A stretch of DNA of 64,000 nucleotides from Channa striata (lineage: Eukaryota > Chordata > Actinopteri > Anabantiformes > Channidae): contig CM065189.1 in assembly GCA_033026295.1 (NCBI GenBank), positions 9,801,203 through 9,865,202 on the forward strand, in the 5' to 3' direction. Below, piece after piece: positions 10,717 through 22,870 of the stretch; the stretch's first letter is position 1; every line of letters starts with the position of its first letter. The translations under genes were made by a program, and so were the position numbers. Under the pieces are notes generated by a model. That model saw nothing but the letters and a program-made list of their open reading frames with translations, did not search any database and was not told the DNA's origin.

Positions 10717-13700
10717 ATGCTCGCCACAGGACTCGCGCTGCTGCTGCTTGTGTCTCTGGAGAAAAGCTGTCGGTGCGCCCCTCAGATCGGCTGCCCCCCG
10801 GAAGACGAGTTCTTAGGTGAGGTCGCTTCACACACACACACACACACACACACACTGACGGACGGACGGACGGACGGGCTGGGTGAAGGAGGGCAGCTGC
10901 AGGGAGCAGGACGGGTCTTGATGATACCTGTGAACGTCTGTCTGCTTTAAACAGTCTCTGACACCGAAAAGCTCCGTTTCCGGTCCGCTCCTGCAGCTCC
11001 CGGCGCTTCTGGTGTCCGGCCAGGCTGACACCGACTCATTGCTGCGGACACATTGTCACCTGCTGTCGTCTTGCAGCCGTGACACTGTGTCACAGTGAGC
11101 AGACAGCCTGCGCTGGGGTCCGTCTAACTCGTGAAGACGTCGCCTCCTAGCGTTGCGTTGGTGACAGAGACGATGGTTATTAACGATTGTCGTTTTGTTT
11201 TTCTTTCACAGGAAGATGCAGCAACAACGTTTATGAAGAGAAACGTATGTGGACAGTTCATTCATTATTATCTTTTGATTTTGTGGAAATGCCTCCCATG
11301 AATAATGTTGGTTATGATCCTATAGTGGAATGTTGGAGGTCATGGCCTCCAGGCTTGAAATGCCGAGTGCTGCTGCAAGATGCAACTGGTCTGTTCTCCT
11401 CATGGCAGCTGCAGCACGATTTATGGCGATTTAAAAAGCAATTATCAACTTGCTGTCAATGGTGTGAATGTTTATTAGTGTCGCTAAACGTCAAAAAATT
11501 TCTTACATTACATGGAGGAGCTTTTCATCAGATAACGTCATGTGGATTATCTCTGGAAAAGCAGGCTGACGATGATTACAAACTGAACTGAAGGTTCCTC
11601 CAAGTGATGTCATCGGGAGGAGTTTTTTCAACTAGTAGTAGAGAGATATTTTAATATTGGAAAGTTAGAAGGAAGTTTAATGGCATTCATTTGCATGTTC
11701 TACCCAAAGTAGAACCAAAAGAAACAGGTTCAATGCGAAAAAGGTTTAAAACGAGCCATACTGTAGTGTTCCATTTTAAAAACACATCTGCATCAGTCAG
11801 GTCCAGTCGCTTTTCCTCATGAATCATAATGTGCCTGTGACTACACAGATATTCACCTTAAACACTACGAGGGTTTAACGATTCTAGGTTTGTGATTTAT
11901 TTTAGATCAAATACCACACCTGAGCTAAAACAAGCAAAGAAAACATGTACTTTCTTACTTGCTGAAATATGTAGGATATATTTACTTACTATAAGTAGAT
12001 ATATTTTTCTTATAGCATCTTTCTCTCTCCCACAGCTACCTGCACAGAGCTGAATTTGGGCTACTGTAATGATATGGAATATTCCAGGTGGGTTGTGGAG
12101 GTTGGAACTGATGTGGGCGACAAAACCACTGAAGGCTCAAACCATGACGCTTGTTTTTTATTTTTGAAAACCATTGTTTTATGCTTCTTTAAATTAAAAC
12201 TCTTCATTAGCTTCTGGCCTCTGATTGTGAACATCATGGTTAAATTTTGCCTTTTTAACACCGCTGCCCTAGAACCATATTCCCTAACATCCTCGGCCAC
12301 CGGACCCGTATGGAGGCTGAATCGGGGGCAGAGTACCTTCTCCTGAGTGTCATCCATGGCCTGCTCAATGGCGAGTGCTCCCCTGACATACGTCTCGTAG
12401 GCTGTTCGGTACTTGCCTCCCCTGCAGGGACAACAAGATGATCAAACCCTGCCGCAGCACATGTGAGGCGCTGAGGAAGGACTGTGCTCATGCCTTTGAG
12501 GCTATTGAAATGGCCTGGCCTTACTTCCTGGACTGTGACCGGTTCTTTGTCAGTGACCAGGAGGGCTGCTTTGACCCACTGGCAGGACTGAAAGGTAGAA
12601 CTCACTCATTCTGTTTCAGCTGTAAAACAAATATAGCAGCCTTCTAAATTCTGTTATTGCTCCTACAGCCAGGCAGGAGGCAGCAATATCCAGCGTGTCT
12701 CCAGAAGAGCCCAGCACCATCATCCAGTTCACCCACACATCCAATTCCCAGATGTACAGCATTCTGAAGAGAACAGCAGCCAAGTGCTCCCACATCTCAC
12801 ATGTTTACAGCATCGGACGCAGCACCGAGGGCAGAGACCTGCTGGTTATTGAGTTTACCAGCAACCCTGGACAGCATGAGCTATGTGAGTACGAAACAGC
12901 AGTGCAGATGAATTATCATTATGATATGTGAAGCCTTGTGAGAGCTTTATTGTTATGAGTCTCTGTTTGAGCAATTCAAAGTTTGTCTTAGGAAACTGCT
13001 TAGTTTGTCTACATTTATTATCACTACTTGCGGAATTAAAGCTATTGAGAGTCAACTACAACAGTAAAGGCTCAGCTTAAGGTGACTTCACTAGAGCAAG
13101 AGCGTTTACAGAGTCTGATAGTACCTCTCTCGCGGTTCATCAGTTCTGCCAACACTGAACACAGTAAATTGACGTGTGTGATCACATAGGACACAACTGG
13201 AATGCAAATTAGTATCTATGGTAAAAGGGACAGAGCTGTATAAGAACAATACAGCGATAGCAAACTGTCAGACACTCTTCAGCAGATGCTGCTGTGAACT
13301 GGAGACTGTGCAACAATCAGCCACAACAATAAATTCATCAGGGGATTTTAATGTTAGTCCTATTTGACAAAACTTTCCCAGATAATATGTTTAATTAAAT
13401 TTATTTTTCTTTGCATGATGCCAAATCACAACAGAATCATGTTAAGGCACTTGACAATGTAAAGTTAAGACACAATGAATTATAAAGAAACCCAACAAAT
13501 CACCTTAAGCAAACACTGGGCAGTGGTGGAGAGGAAAAACTCTCTTTAAGAATCCATCTATAGAACGAGGCTCAGTGCGAGCAGCCATCTGCTTTGACAG
13601 GTTGGGGGGAGAGAGAAAGCAAAGAGAAGAGTCAGGAAGCAACAAACAAACTGTAATGAGGGAGCCAAGGAGCAACTTCCAGGTGCCATTATCAGATATA

Positions 13701-16700
13701 GTCTGAAACACACAGCTCCGGTGCATCATACCTTCAAAATGGAATGAAAGAGGGATGGAGTCAGGATGCTTATCTGCTTGGGATTAAAGTCGTCTCGTCG
13801 GCAGGAGTGTTTAGACCATATGGAAATACTGGGTTTGTAAAGTGGGTAAGTGGTTGGTAGAAGGAGTTGGTGTCTGGTAAATAAAGCACTAATTGAAGGT
13901 TAGGCATAGAAATAAGTTATAAGTTTGGATTTAACAATCTCTAAAGAGCCGAAAGACACCAAGAGCATGAATTGGAATACATGGTTTAAGAAGATCAAAC
14001 GAGTTTGACGATTCAATTTCATACAAGATTTCATATGTCATCAGAAACACCTTAACCTCTGATCTGACATGAATAGGAGCCAATAAATGGAAACTAAAAT
14101 TGGTGTATATTGTTTAAATTTGGATGCAGCTTTAATCATGTTTGCTTCTGTATGTGAATCTTAGTGGAGCCAGAGATCAAACTAGTGGGCAACATGCATG
14201 GCAACGAGGTGCTGGGCCGCCAGCTTCTCATCTACCTCGCCCAGTACCTGTGTTCAGAATATATTCTGGGGAATCAACGAATTCAGACCATCATCAACAC
14301 AACCCGCATCCATATTCTGGCCTCCATGAACCCTGATGGTTATGAGCTGGCTGCCTCAGAGGTAGAGGATAGAAATGACCCGGAGCTCACCCAGCAAGAA
14401 GTAAATATTGTTAACGGTCAAAAAAGACAAACCGCCATTATCCGTTCTCAGTGTGCCGACTTTGCATGCTCAGCTCGAGGTGTGGAGGTGGAGGAATTAG
14501 GTTCGCGCTGATGGCTTTTGCAGGGGGTTTTACTTTTGCGCTTATGATTTGTGAGTTTTGAGTTTTGTGAGCACAGGGACTGTACATACAGAAAACATAC
14601 TTTTACTATTATATCCTAAAGAATAAGTACTGCTCTCGTCTTATTAAGACCGTTGGTTCTCTTGACTTTCAAATGAATTATCTTGCAGTTGATGATGTGA
14701 TGGTTTTGTTAAGAAAAGTGCAGTTTTCTCAACAAGACTAAGCTGAAAAAAAAGATAATTAATTTGGAGAAAACTGCTTTTGGGGACACTTACTGGAATT
14801 GGTAGTAAACAATCGGACTACTTAGGTCTTCCACCTCCTACCTGTCTGTCTGTCTGTCTGCCTTAGTCATAAAGACAAAACTTTGATGCAGTATTGCTGG
14901 GAATGGGAAATATGCATGTATGGCATTTTTACTAACCAGAGCATTAGTAGCTAATCATATCCCCTCTGGTTTTTTTGCAGTTGTTTATGTCTCTCTGCTC
15001 TGTTTCCATCCGTCCAAACCACTGAGACCACGTTTCTGTGTGACAAGCCTGAAAAGGAACAGTGTTTCCTTTTCAACAGATCTTTAATGCTCAGTTTATT
15101 AAAACTCTCAGCCAGCTTTATGTCAAAAGGACGTGCACTTCTTCACTAACATCTTGGGCTTTGTTCACAGTATCCTTAACAAGCTCTGCATGCTCATAGG
15201 CTGTAGACTGATCATGTGTTTTCTCAAATGTGTGTCACAGTCTTTTGAAGCAGGACTGTGCGGGTCACATTGAGAGGTCCGCGTGATGAGGATAATTATT
15301 GTGCATGTATGCACAGTGCAGTTGAATTTTACTGTTTGCACCAGTCTGAGTGATGCCCAATACATACATAGGTGAAACATTAATGAAAGTGTGCAGAATG
15401 CTGTGCCTTTTATTAATGTGGTCTACATGAGAATGTATTATGTGGGTCCAACTATTTTGAATATATTCAAATATTGCATGCCACAATTTTCAGTATTGTT
15501 TATCAATATATAAATATAACCCTCATTTGCCGTGATTGTACTGTATATGGCCACATACAGTATGCATTTATGTATACAATTTGCATAATCAAAAAACTGT
15601 TTTTGATTATTTGGATGGAGAAACCATACATGCATTTTTTTTTGCTCAAATCCAACATTAATGATCAATAGTTTCCTCTTTCATATGCGCCATGACGGAT
15701 ATATGGTCTTGTCTACATGTTAACAATAGGATTAACAAACATAGTCTAACATGTTTCTACTTGTACTTTCTACTAATAGTCATATAAATTGCTCCATCAC
15801 ATATACATTTCTTCCACTAATATCTTCATCTATGTTACAATCGATCCAAACAATTAAATGTCAGGCACTGTCTAAAACGCAAGGCTGTTCGAACCTAAAT
15901 GTTTCAGGGTTACATGTTCAATGGTTGGACCAATGGAAGGACAAATGCCCAGAACATCGACCTGAACCGCAATTTTCCAGACCTCACCTCCGTCTACTAC
16001 AGGAACCGCCGGAGCAGGCACTACCGCACTGACCACATCCCGATCCCTGATAACTACTGGTTTGGAAAGGTCAAAGGGAACAGCAGTTTCATTAATCTGA
16101 CAATATGTAGAGTGATCTGCGTCAGATGTTTCAGGCTGGATTCCAAAGCAAATCAATTCCACTTTTGGACTACAGGTGGCACCAGAGACCTATGCAGTGA
16201 TGAAGTGGAGCAGGTCATTGCCCTTCGTTCAGTCTGCCAGCCTCCATGGAGGCGAGTTGGTGGTCTCCTATCCATTCGACTTCTCTAGACACCTACATGA
16301 GGAGAGGATGTTCTCCCCCACTCCAGATGAACAGGTATGAAGGGAAGATAGGTTTGTGGGTAGACAGGTTAATAGCTGGCGGAGACTTTTGATTGAAGCA
16401 GCCGTATTGGCATGTGTTCCCAACATGCACCTCAGTTAATACGATCTCTTCATTCTCAGATCTTCAAGCAGTTGGCTCGCACCTATGCGGATGCCCACGC
16501 CACTATGTCCGACAACGACACAGAGAGATGCGGGGCGTCCTTTTACAGAACGAGGGGGATCATCAACGGAGCATTGTGGTATAGCTTTGCTGGGGGTGAG
16601 ACACAAGAGTTGACAAATCACACACAGAAACATTCATGCATTATTTTATCTACCACTTGCTTGTCAGTGACTTATAATCTACATGTCTCATTCACAGGCA

Positions 16701-18697
16701 TGTCAGACTTCCACTACTTGCACACTAATTGTCTGGAGATCACAGTGGAGCTCGGCTGCGATAAATTCCCCTCAGAGGTTGAGCTTTATCCGGAGTGGAA
16801 GAGGAACAAGGAAGCTCTGCTCAGTTTTGTTGAATCTGTAAGTATGTCTTAAATAACTGGATCAGTCACTGTTTAAATGTAGATTTTGACAGTGTCTTTT
16901 TTTCAAACGCTACTAGAAAATGAATTATAAAATAATAAAGGTATGAGATATTAGCTACTTTTGGGTTCAGTTATGAACTAATTGTGTTTCAGGGTTTGTC
17001 AATGTGTTTTGTGTCACTTAACAGGTCCATCGAGGAATAAAGGGAAGAGTTAAAGATGTTGACGGAAATGGTATAAAAGGTGCAACTATCTCTGTCAAGG
17101 GGATTAGGAAAGACGTCACCACAGGTAAAAACAATCCTACATGTTTATTCTCTTCCCGTGAGATGCCCAGGGACATATAATTGCAAATTTTACTATGTAT
17201 AATTTTAATCCCTCAGCAGTATGGCAAAGTCAGAAAGTCAATCACCCAACATCAACTTAGGGCTTATATATTACAGCGAGTGGTCGAGTACCAGAATATA
17301 TATTGTAATGACCTGGTTGACCACCTGACAGGTTTTTTTTAACCTGTACGCTAATGGTATTCCTGTCAGCCTCAGCTGCACTTTGTGTTCAGCACTGATT
17401 ACAACATCAGTATGTTAACATTGCCATTGTTCTCAAAAGATTTTGAAAAGGCATGAATTGCCACTGCCAGCCTGAGACTGGATTACTGTTGTGCACTTTA
17501 TGTCGGAGTCGACCAGTCTTCACTATCTCGCCTCCAGCTGGTTCAAAATCTCCTGCTCGACTTTTAACCAACACCGCCAAGCATGAACACGTAACTCTGG
17601 TTCTTTGCTTACTGTACTGGGTTCCAGTAAATTTTAGAATTGATTTTAAGCTGCTGTTGTTTGTTTCTAAAGCCCTTAATGCTCTAGCCCTGCTCTACAT
17701 AAGTGAATTAATAGGTATTTGCAAACATGACCAAGTACTTTGGACAACTGGTCAACTTTTTCTAGCAGTCCCAAGATTAAAAGGTAGGGAATTGTGCTGT
17801 TGCTGTTGCTGCTTCAAAACTGCGGAAGATCTAATCAAGCAATTATCAAAAAAAAAAAAATAAAAATGCATAAAAGTAAGAACAATAAAGTAATAAAAAC
17901 AGTATGATAAAAATTATTTGTAAAATTGAAAGAAGTTAAAAGAAAAATATTAATCACTTTAAATGAGTATAAAAATATGTCCTCAGAATCAAAAGCCAGC
18001 TTGAATAAATGTGTTTTCAGCTTGGATTTAAAACATGCTAAATCTCCAAGCACTTTGGTTTAAACATTGAATTAAATTGAACTAAATTAACATTTAGCTG
18101 AAATTAATGCTGTGCCCTAGCTCAGCATCACAGAGCTACTAGCTGGGCTATAGCTGTGTCTACATGTACGTGTTCCCCGATTGTCCTTTTTTTTTATTTG
18201 TCTGACATGTTGAATGTATTACCCTCTTCTCTTTCTGCTCTTTTCTCGCTTTCTCTCGGTCCAGCTGAAGATGGAGACTATTGGCGGCTGCTGAACCCGG
18301 GTACCCACATAATGACAGCCACAGCCAAAGGTTACTCCAGGGTCAGCAAAAGGGTTCACCTGCCTCACAGCATGACCAAGGCTGGACGCGTTGACTTTGT
18401 CTTGGAAAAGGTTTGGATCGTTATGTCACTTTTCACATCACTTTTTAGACACACGTGGCCATTAATTCATCTACTCTTTGCCTTCACTTTCAGGTTCCTG
18501 TGGAGCCTGATATTGATGACCACCTTTTCCCAACTGTGGACACGTGGGATCGATTTGACCCTTACAACCAGTTTGAGCGCTACAGTGAGCCAGTTGAAAG
18601 CGAAGGAGGGATAGAGCGGCAGGAGAAGCCTTGGTGGTGGAACTACTTCTCCCAGTCTGGCATCTCCCCTCCACTCTGGTTACTGCGAAATGTCTAG
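10717..18697 (+). CDS. cpz: Carboxypeptidase Z, 13 exons, frameshift in exon 4
   Basis: Exons: 10717-10816, 11212-11244, 12036-12087, 12273-12594, 12669-12884, 14165-14361, 15908-16069, 16176-16334, 16460-16595, 16698-16837, 17025-17124, 18265-18410, 18494-18697; all introns are GT-AG and phases match. Allowing for one missing base in exon 4, the product is about 655 residues (human CPZ 652). Domains: signal peptide 1-20; cysteine-rich Frizzled domain about 47-170; M14 N/E-type carboxypeptidase with zinc ligands His253 and Glu256 ('MHGNEV') and His385 ('SLHGGE'), substrate Arg328 ('LNRNFPD') and catalytic Glu477 ('TVELGC'); transthyretin-like domain about 507-590; C-terminus with 'PWWWNYF' as in mammals. 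CPZ is a secreted, matrix-associated enzyme that removes C-terminal Arg/Lys and binds Wnt through its Frizzled domain. As written, the frame stops after about 117 residues (12439-12441), yet every downstream exon is intact, so an assembly error or recent mutation is more likely than an old pseudogene. Confidence 0.9.
10829..10877. repeat. (CA)13 then (GGAC)5 right after the cpz exon 1 donor
   Basis: CA tract 10829-10855 followed by GACG/GGAC units to 10877. The CA tract begins 12 bases after the exon 1 splice donor (10817). Confidence 0.85.
12418..12441 (+). other. Frameshift and premature stop in cpz exon 4
   Basis: Frame 1 gives a clean Frizzled-domain match up to '..LVGCSVLA' (through 12417). 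From TGC at 12423 onward the match continues in another frame ('CRDNKMIKPCRSTCEAL..'). The five bases TCCCC at 12418-12422 stand where six are needed for the two residues before the conserved cysteine, so one base is missing. Without correction, translation meets TGA at 12439-12441. Confidence 0.85.
13385..14060. repeat. Teleost retroposon-like repeat in cpz intron 5
   Basis: The sequence 'ttaaatttatttttctttg..gccaaatcacaac' through 'ggaaaaactctcttt', 'aggctcagtgcgagcagccatctg' and 'acaggttggggggagaga' follows, in order, a very common percomorph interspersed repeat (consensus with 'gcgccaaatcacaac', 'ggaaaaactcccttt', 'ccaggctcagggaggg', 'accggttgggg'). The right part to about 14060 is more degraded. 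The identity rests on my recollection of the consensus; end points are approximate. Confidence 0.55.
17440..17863 (+). mobile_element. LINE reverse-transcriptase C-terminal remnant, plus strand
   Basis: Translation gives 'ARLLTNTAKHEHVT', 'LYWVPVNFRIDFKLLLFVSKALNALA' and 'YISELI', typical of the C-terminal region of fish non-LTR retrotransposon ORF2 proteins. It is 5'-truncated, the frame is degraded after 'ISELI', and it ends in an A-rich run at 17849-17860. It lies in cpz intron 11. Confidence 0.75.
17940..18060 (-). mobile_element. Short LINE C-terminal remnant, minus strand
   Basis: The minus strand encodes 'FKSKLKTHLFKLAFDSE', a motif found at the very end of fish LINE ORF2 proteins ('FKxxLKTHLFxLAF'). 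It faces the plus-strand LINE fragment just upstream, so the two meet tail to tail within cpz intron 11. Confidence 0.6.
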
Positions 18698-19353
18698 AAA
18701 CAATATGGGACAATAATACGATACCACTGCTGAGGGGTCTTACGTCCAATCACCCTGGTGCTCTCAGAGGCATCCATGTAGCAGGAGCTGTGAGACTGAA
18801 ATTAACAGTGCCTGAATTGGTTTCAGTTCATTTAGAAGGATGTGAATTTGCTTATTTTCCCACTAGCAACACATTTAATTCTGACCTGTAAGTGGAGTTT
18901 GGGACAGTATTTGCTTTGCAGCTACATTTACCTGGGAAGATAGTGATATATTGTCAAAATGGTCCATCTTTCAAAGACATTTACAGTTAAATTTAAGTTA
19001 TTTGAATTTTATATTCTAATTACAATTGAGAATTTCACAGATGACTGTTGAAGCTGCATAAAATTTACACAGTTTTAAAAATTGACTTTGGTAAAACTAA
19101 TTTTAAATTGACTGATTCTTTAAAATAATTTGGATTGCATTCCATTGATGACTTCTTTCTATTTTGTAGTGACATTTGGATAAGCAGAAATGCTGCACTC
19201 AACATTTTTTGGACCAATTTGTCATATTGAGCCCCGTATTTAAGCTTGGATTAGCAGCAATACTTGTGAACAGTTAAAAGATAAGATTTTTTTTTCTTTA
19301 ATAATATCTTGTTTTAATTAAATACGATTTGGTAAAATGTTTTTGCAGTTTGA

Positions 19354-19359
19354 AATAAA
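19354..19359 (+). other. Candidate polyadenylation signal of cpz
   Basis: AATAAA about 660 bases after the cpz stop codon at 18695-18697, at the end of an AT-rich stretch without other features. It is the clearest such hexamer before the promoter-like block at 19.66 kb. Confidence 0.5.
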
Positions 19360-19659
19360 CCCTACCTGACTTATTTCAGCTCTAGTCCATCTTTGATCAG
19401 CAGAGGGCGCCAGAGAACATGTAATCCAACTTTAATAGCCAACGAGTGTCATTAGTACTAGATGTTAATGACACTGATACCCTGCGTTCACTTATAAATC
19501 TGTAAAATTTTCACAGACTTATTTGGGCATTACTTTACGACTCTGCTTCCGCTGATAATTGTTTCTGATTCATATTTATTTTGTTAATTTGTTAATCTTC
19601 TATGATCAGAAAAGTCAATTATCTGCACTCATCGTGGCTTTTGAATGAATTTAATTATT

Positions 19660-20060
19660 TGGCGGAAGGACACTTGCGTGCGGGGAGTGGCTGGGCGCTC
19701 TCGCGGACAGGTGTCTTTACGCCTCCGACGTTTTACGTCACACACTCTGGAGCCAAAACGCAGAAGTAACATTACCGTAAGTAGCTGGCTGCTTCTGAAA
19801 ATGTAGCTAATACCGAAATTACTAACATAACCTCTCTGGAGGAAGATATTGGACCGTCAGTAACGCTAAGCTAAAATACTGAATACAGGTTTTAGAATAA
19901 GTTTTAAAAACCATAACTGACACACGACCTCATGTACCAACAGTGAGGTAAGCGCCGTTCGACAGAACAATGATTGGATGGGAGCTGCCATTTTGATTTG
20001 ATCAGTCACCTGCTTTCAGGTGAGTAACAGTGCCGCTAGCAGCTAGCAGGGCCGTGGAAC
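19660..20060 (+). promoter_or_regulatory. Promoter-like CpG-containing block without a recognised gene
   Basis: CpG-rich sequence ('tgcgtgcggggag', 'gcgctctcgcggac', 'gcctccgacgttttacgtcac') stands out from AT-rich surroundings. It has a CRE-like TTTACGTCAC near 19731-19740, donor-like 'CCGTAAGTAG' near 19776 and 'GAGGTAAGCG' near 19946, and 'GCCATTTTG' (YY1-like in reverse) near 19987. No coding exon follows on the plus strand in this window. It could start a non-coding transcript, be an alternative first exon of a distant gene, or be chance. Confidence 0.35.
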
Positions 20061-20408
20061 CGTGCAGACCACAAAGCTGAACAGATTTTAAAGTATATTA
20101 GATTAGAATTAGATTTTAAAGAATATTAGGTATATTATTTTCAGGACTTTCTGAAAGTAACAGATGCCAGTTTTACACTGAACGACTTATAAACTCTAAC
20201 ACACAGAAACGTACGTCTGCCCGACAGCGTCTTTTTTTTGCATCAGAAAGTAGTCGGATCTTTTTAGTTCTAAACAGAAATTGATGAAATTTCCCGCAGT
20301 CTACACCTAATATCCCAAACTGACAAGCTGAAGTCATATTTATGCAGGTAAAATTAAAATCTTAAACTCAAAAATATCATTTACACAAGTAGCCTTGAAC
20401 CAGTGGAC

Positions 20409-20648
20409 CAGCCCTAGTCCTCAAAACTTGTTTTCCAAATATCACGCGCTGCTATTTACCTGCTTCAGGTGTGTTCAGTCAGTCAGACGCTGGATGATAC
20501 CAGTTTGCTTTGTCTTTCCCCACCCCATCCTCATCTAAGATGGTATCTTCCAGCTTCAGACTGACTGAACACCTGATCCAGGTAATCAACAGTGGGTAGG
20601 ACAGTGATATTTGGAAGCTGGTCATAGAAACCAGGGTTGACAGTCCCT
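20409..20648. mobile_element. MITE-like long hairpin, copy A
   Basis: About 240 bases that fold on themselves: 'ccaaatatcac', 'caggtgtgttcagtcagtc' and 'gctggatgatacca' on the left recur as reverse complements on the right ('gtgatatttgg', 'gactgactgaacacctg', 'tggtatcttccagc'). No ORF. The inner segment 'gattacctggatcaggtgtg' (reverse complement of the right arm) is shared with the element at 54.1 kb, so this is a repeat family, probably a non-autonomous DNA transposon. Confidence 0.7.
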
Positions 20649-22464
20649 GCTTTAAACTGTGATGTCTTTTTTTTCCTTCGGATGTTAGCATCGGAACTGA
20701 ATAGTTTCTCACATGAGATATTTTTAGTCGACTAAGCAGAAAATAAATGTGTCTAATAAATAATACCGCTTAATGGTGAGAAAATTTGTTCTGTTTGGGG
20801 GAGTACGTGAATGTATTCAACTTCCCTCTGCCCTCTCTACAGAAGCAAGTTGAGTTTTTAGTTTGTTTTTGTACTTCATATTACAGAATATAGAATAGAA
20901 TAACCATAGCTTAGAAGTGCTGTGCTTGTGTTGAAGTCTTTACACATAAACATGAGCCTGAGAATCATATTATTATTATTATGCATATATATATATTTAG
21001 GCATCTCCAGATTTGCAAAAGTCATCTGTGCCTCCTATTCATTGCGTTGGTCAGTGAGATAATTTTGGGGTTGCAATTTACTTTTGAAAAATGTTCACCT
21101 AGAAAAGCTCTGGGAGTCTGAAATGTCATCTTCAATCATCCTCAAAAGCCCATTTAACACGTCGGATGGTTGAAAAAACCATAAACCACAACCGTTTCTA
21201 AATTGTTTCCGAGTTCTGGTTCATTATTTTAATGAATGTTAGGTTTTGGATATTGTTTTTCTTACTGCATTTTTAAAACAGAAGTACAGTAACATTTTGC
21301 ACTACAAATATTTTTGTCAATAACTGTTTAAAGTAATGTTATAGCAAATTCTATTTTTTACCTAGTGCTGACTAAAAAGTTGTCTTGTTCTAATTCAAGT
21401 AGTGAGATTAACAACCCTCTTCCTGGATGACTACAAATAATGTAATTAATTAATTCGTGTTGGCATTATAGCCTATATTGTCTGATTATGCTGGATCGGC
21501 TCATCGACACTTATCTTCCAGCAAAGAAAATCTGTACTTCCTCCATCCTACAGTTTACCAAATTACTAGAACTGGGCAGAAAATAAATACCAGTCTGTCA
21601 TATCTGCTGGTGTCTCGTTTGTTTGCAAACTTACTAGACCACAATCATCTATTTCTACATTTACTCTATCTTACCTGTGCTTTACCTAATCTAGGGAAAG
21701 GTATGTTTATGTAGTCGTAGCATGATTGCCCCTCTGGTACCATGCTATAAAAGCCAAACTGTCAAAGTATTTGCCTTTGGAACTCTAGAACGTTGAGAAG
21801 CCATGTTGGCAATAGTTAGAGGTTTGGTGACAAAATGTCATCTCCTGATTTTCTTTTAATCTTTGAATCCTTTGATATGTACATGAATAGAAGTGTAAAA
21901 GCACGAGCCGAACATGCAGTTATGAAAATTTGTGTTACCAGTTTAGGAGAGTCTGTGTGCTGTGTGCTATTGCTTTTTTCTGTTTTAATTTTGAGTCTGG
22001 AATACAGTGGGTTACAGATTTCTACTATTTATTACTGTGAACCATGAACACCAATAACCATAAACCTGCCAGGGTATGAACAGTTCTTTTTATTTTATTT
22101 TGTTTTGTCTTCACTTTTTTTTACTCCTTTAGTGGGTAAACGCACGTAGGAATATGTGTTGTCATGTACCTTGCAGCTGATCAGGCAACTCTCAATTAAA
22201 CCACATTCCGAACAAGTTTTTGGATAAACAGTGTTTGTGAAAACACTCCCCGTGATTGGCATTTTTGTTAGAATATCGATGAATCCCCCAGAACCTCCTT
22301 CTACAGTAAAAACTGTTTGTGGTGTTTTTGTGTGAGCAGATAGGTCATGGGTTGTGATCATACACAATTTATTGAAGTTGCAGTTTTATCCTTATTTTAA
22401 TTTTGAGTGTTTCCTATTTCATCGTAAATATTTAATCCTACCAAGTAAGTAAGCAGTAAAAACT
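20649..22464. other. Non-coding, nothing recognised
   Basis: AT-rich sequence with a short (TA)n near 20985-20997. No recognisable exon or transposon protein on either strand. Confidence 0.45.
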
Positions 22465-22870
22465 TTATTTTTCCCGTAGAACTAGACTACGGACTTCAAA
22501 GCACCTTGCGTAATTTAAATTTAAATGTACATGGCTAGTCTCAAAGTTGATTCCCAAAAATAAGAGATGTGAATTGATGTTAAAAAGGGTTTGATTCTGT
22601 TTTGGAATTGTGTTGAGGAATTTTGAACTGGTCTTGAACATCCTTACAGAATAGCTTCGGCCATATTCTTTGGACATCTAGTGTGAGTGGCTGAAGTCCT
22701 TCCACAGCATCTCTGTTGGGTTGAGCTCTGGGCTCTAACTGTAGTAATTGTAGTACATGTACTTTGATGTTTAGGGTGATTGTCCTGCTGTGTCACCCAG
22801 TTTCTTCTAACCTCCAGCTTGAGGAGGTCAGAAGAAGTCACCTCCAGAAATCCCCCTGTCATTATCATTA
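22465..22870 (-). mobile_element. Degenerate Tc1-like transposase fragment, minus strand
   Basis: The minus strand encodes 'RRNWVTQQDNHPKHQST', matching the Tc1 signature around the second catalytic Asp ('NWVxQQDNDPKHTS'), followed after a frame change by 'ELNPTEMLWKD' ('DLNPIEMLW') and then by a degraded C-terminal region. Frames change several times and no complete ORF remains. Ends are not defined. Confidence 0.7.

Noticed and set aside
12408..12427. A 19-20 base GT...CAG segment in cpz exon 4 that looks like a mini-intron and would explain the frame break
   Set aside because: It is far too short to be spliced, and its removal would not restore the correct frame for the downstream cysteine-rich sequence.
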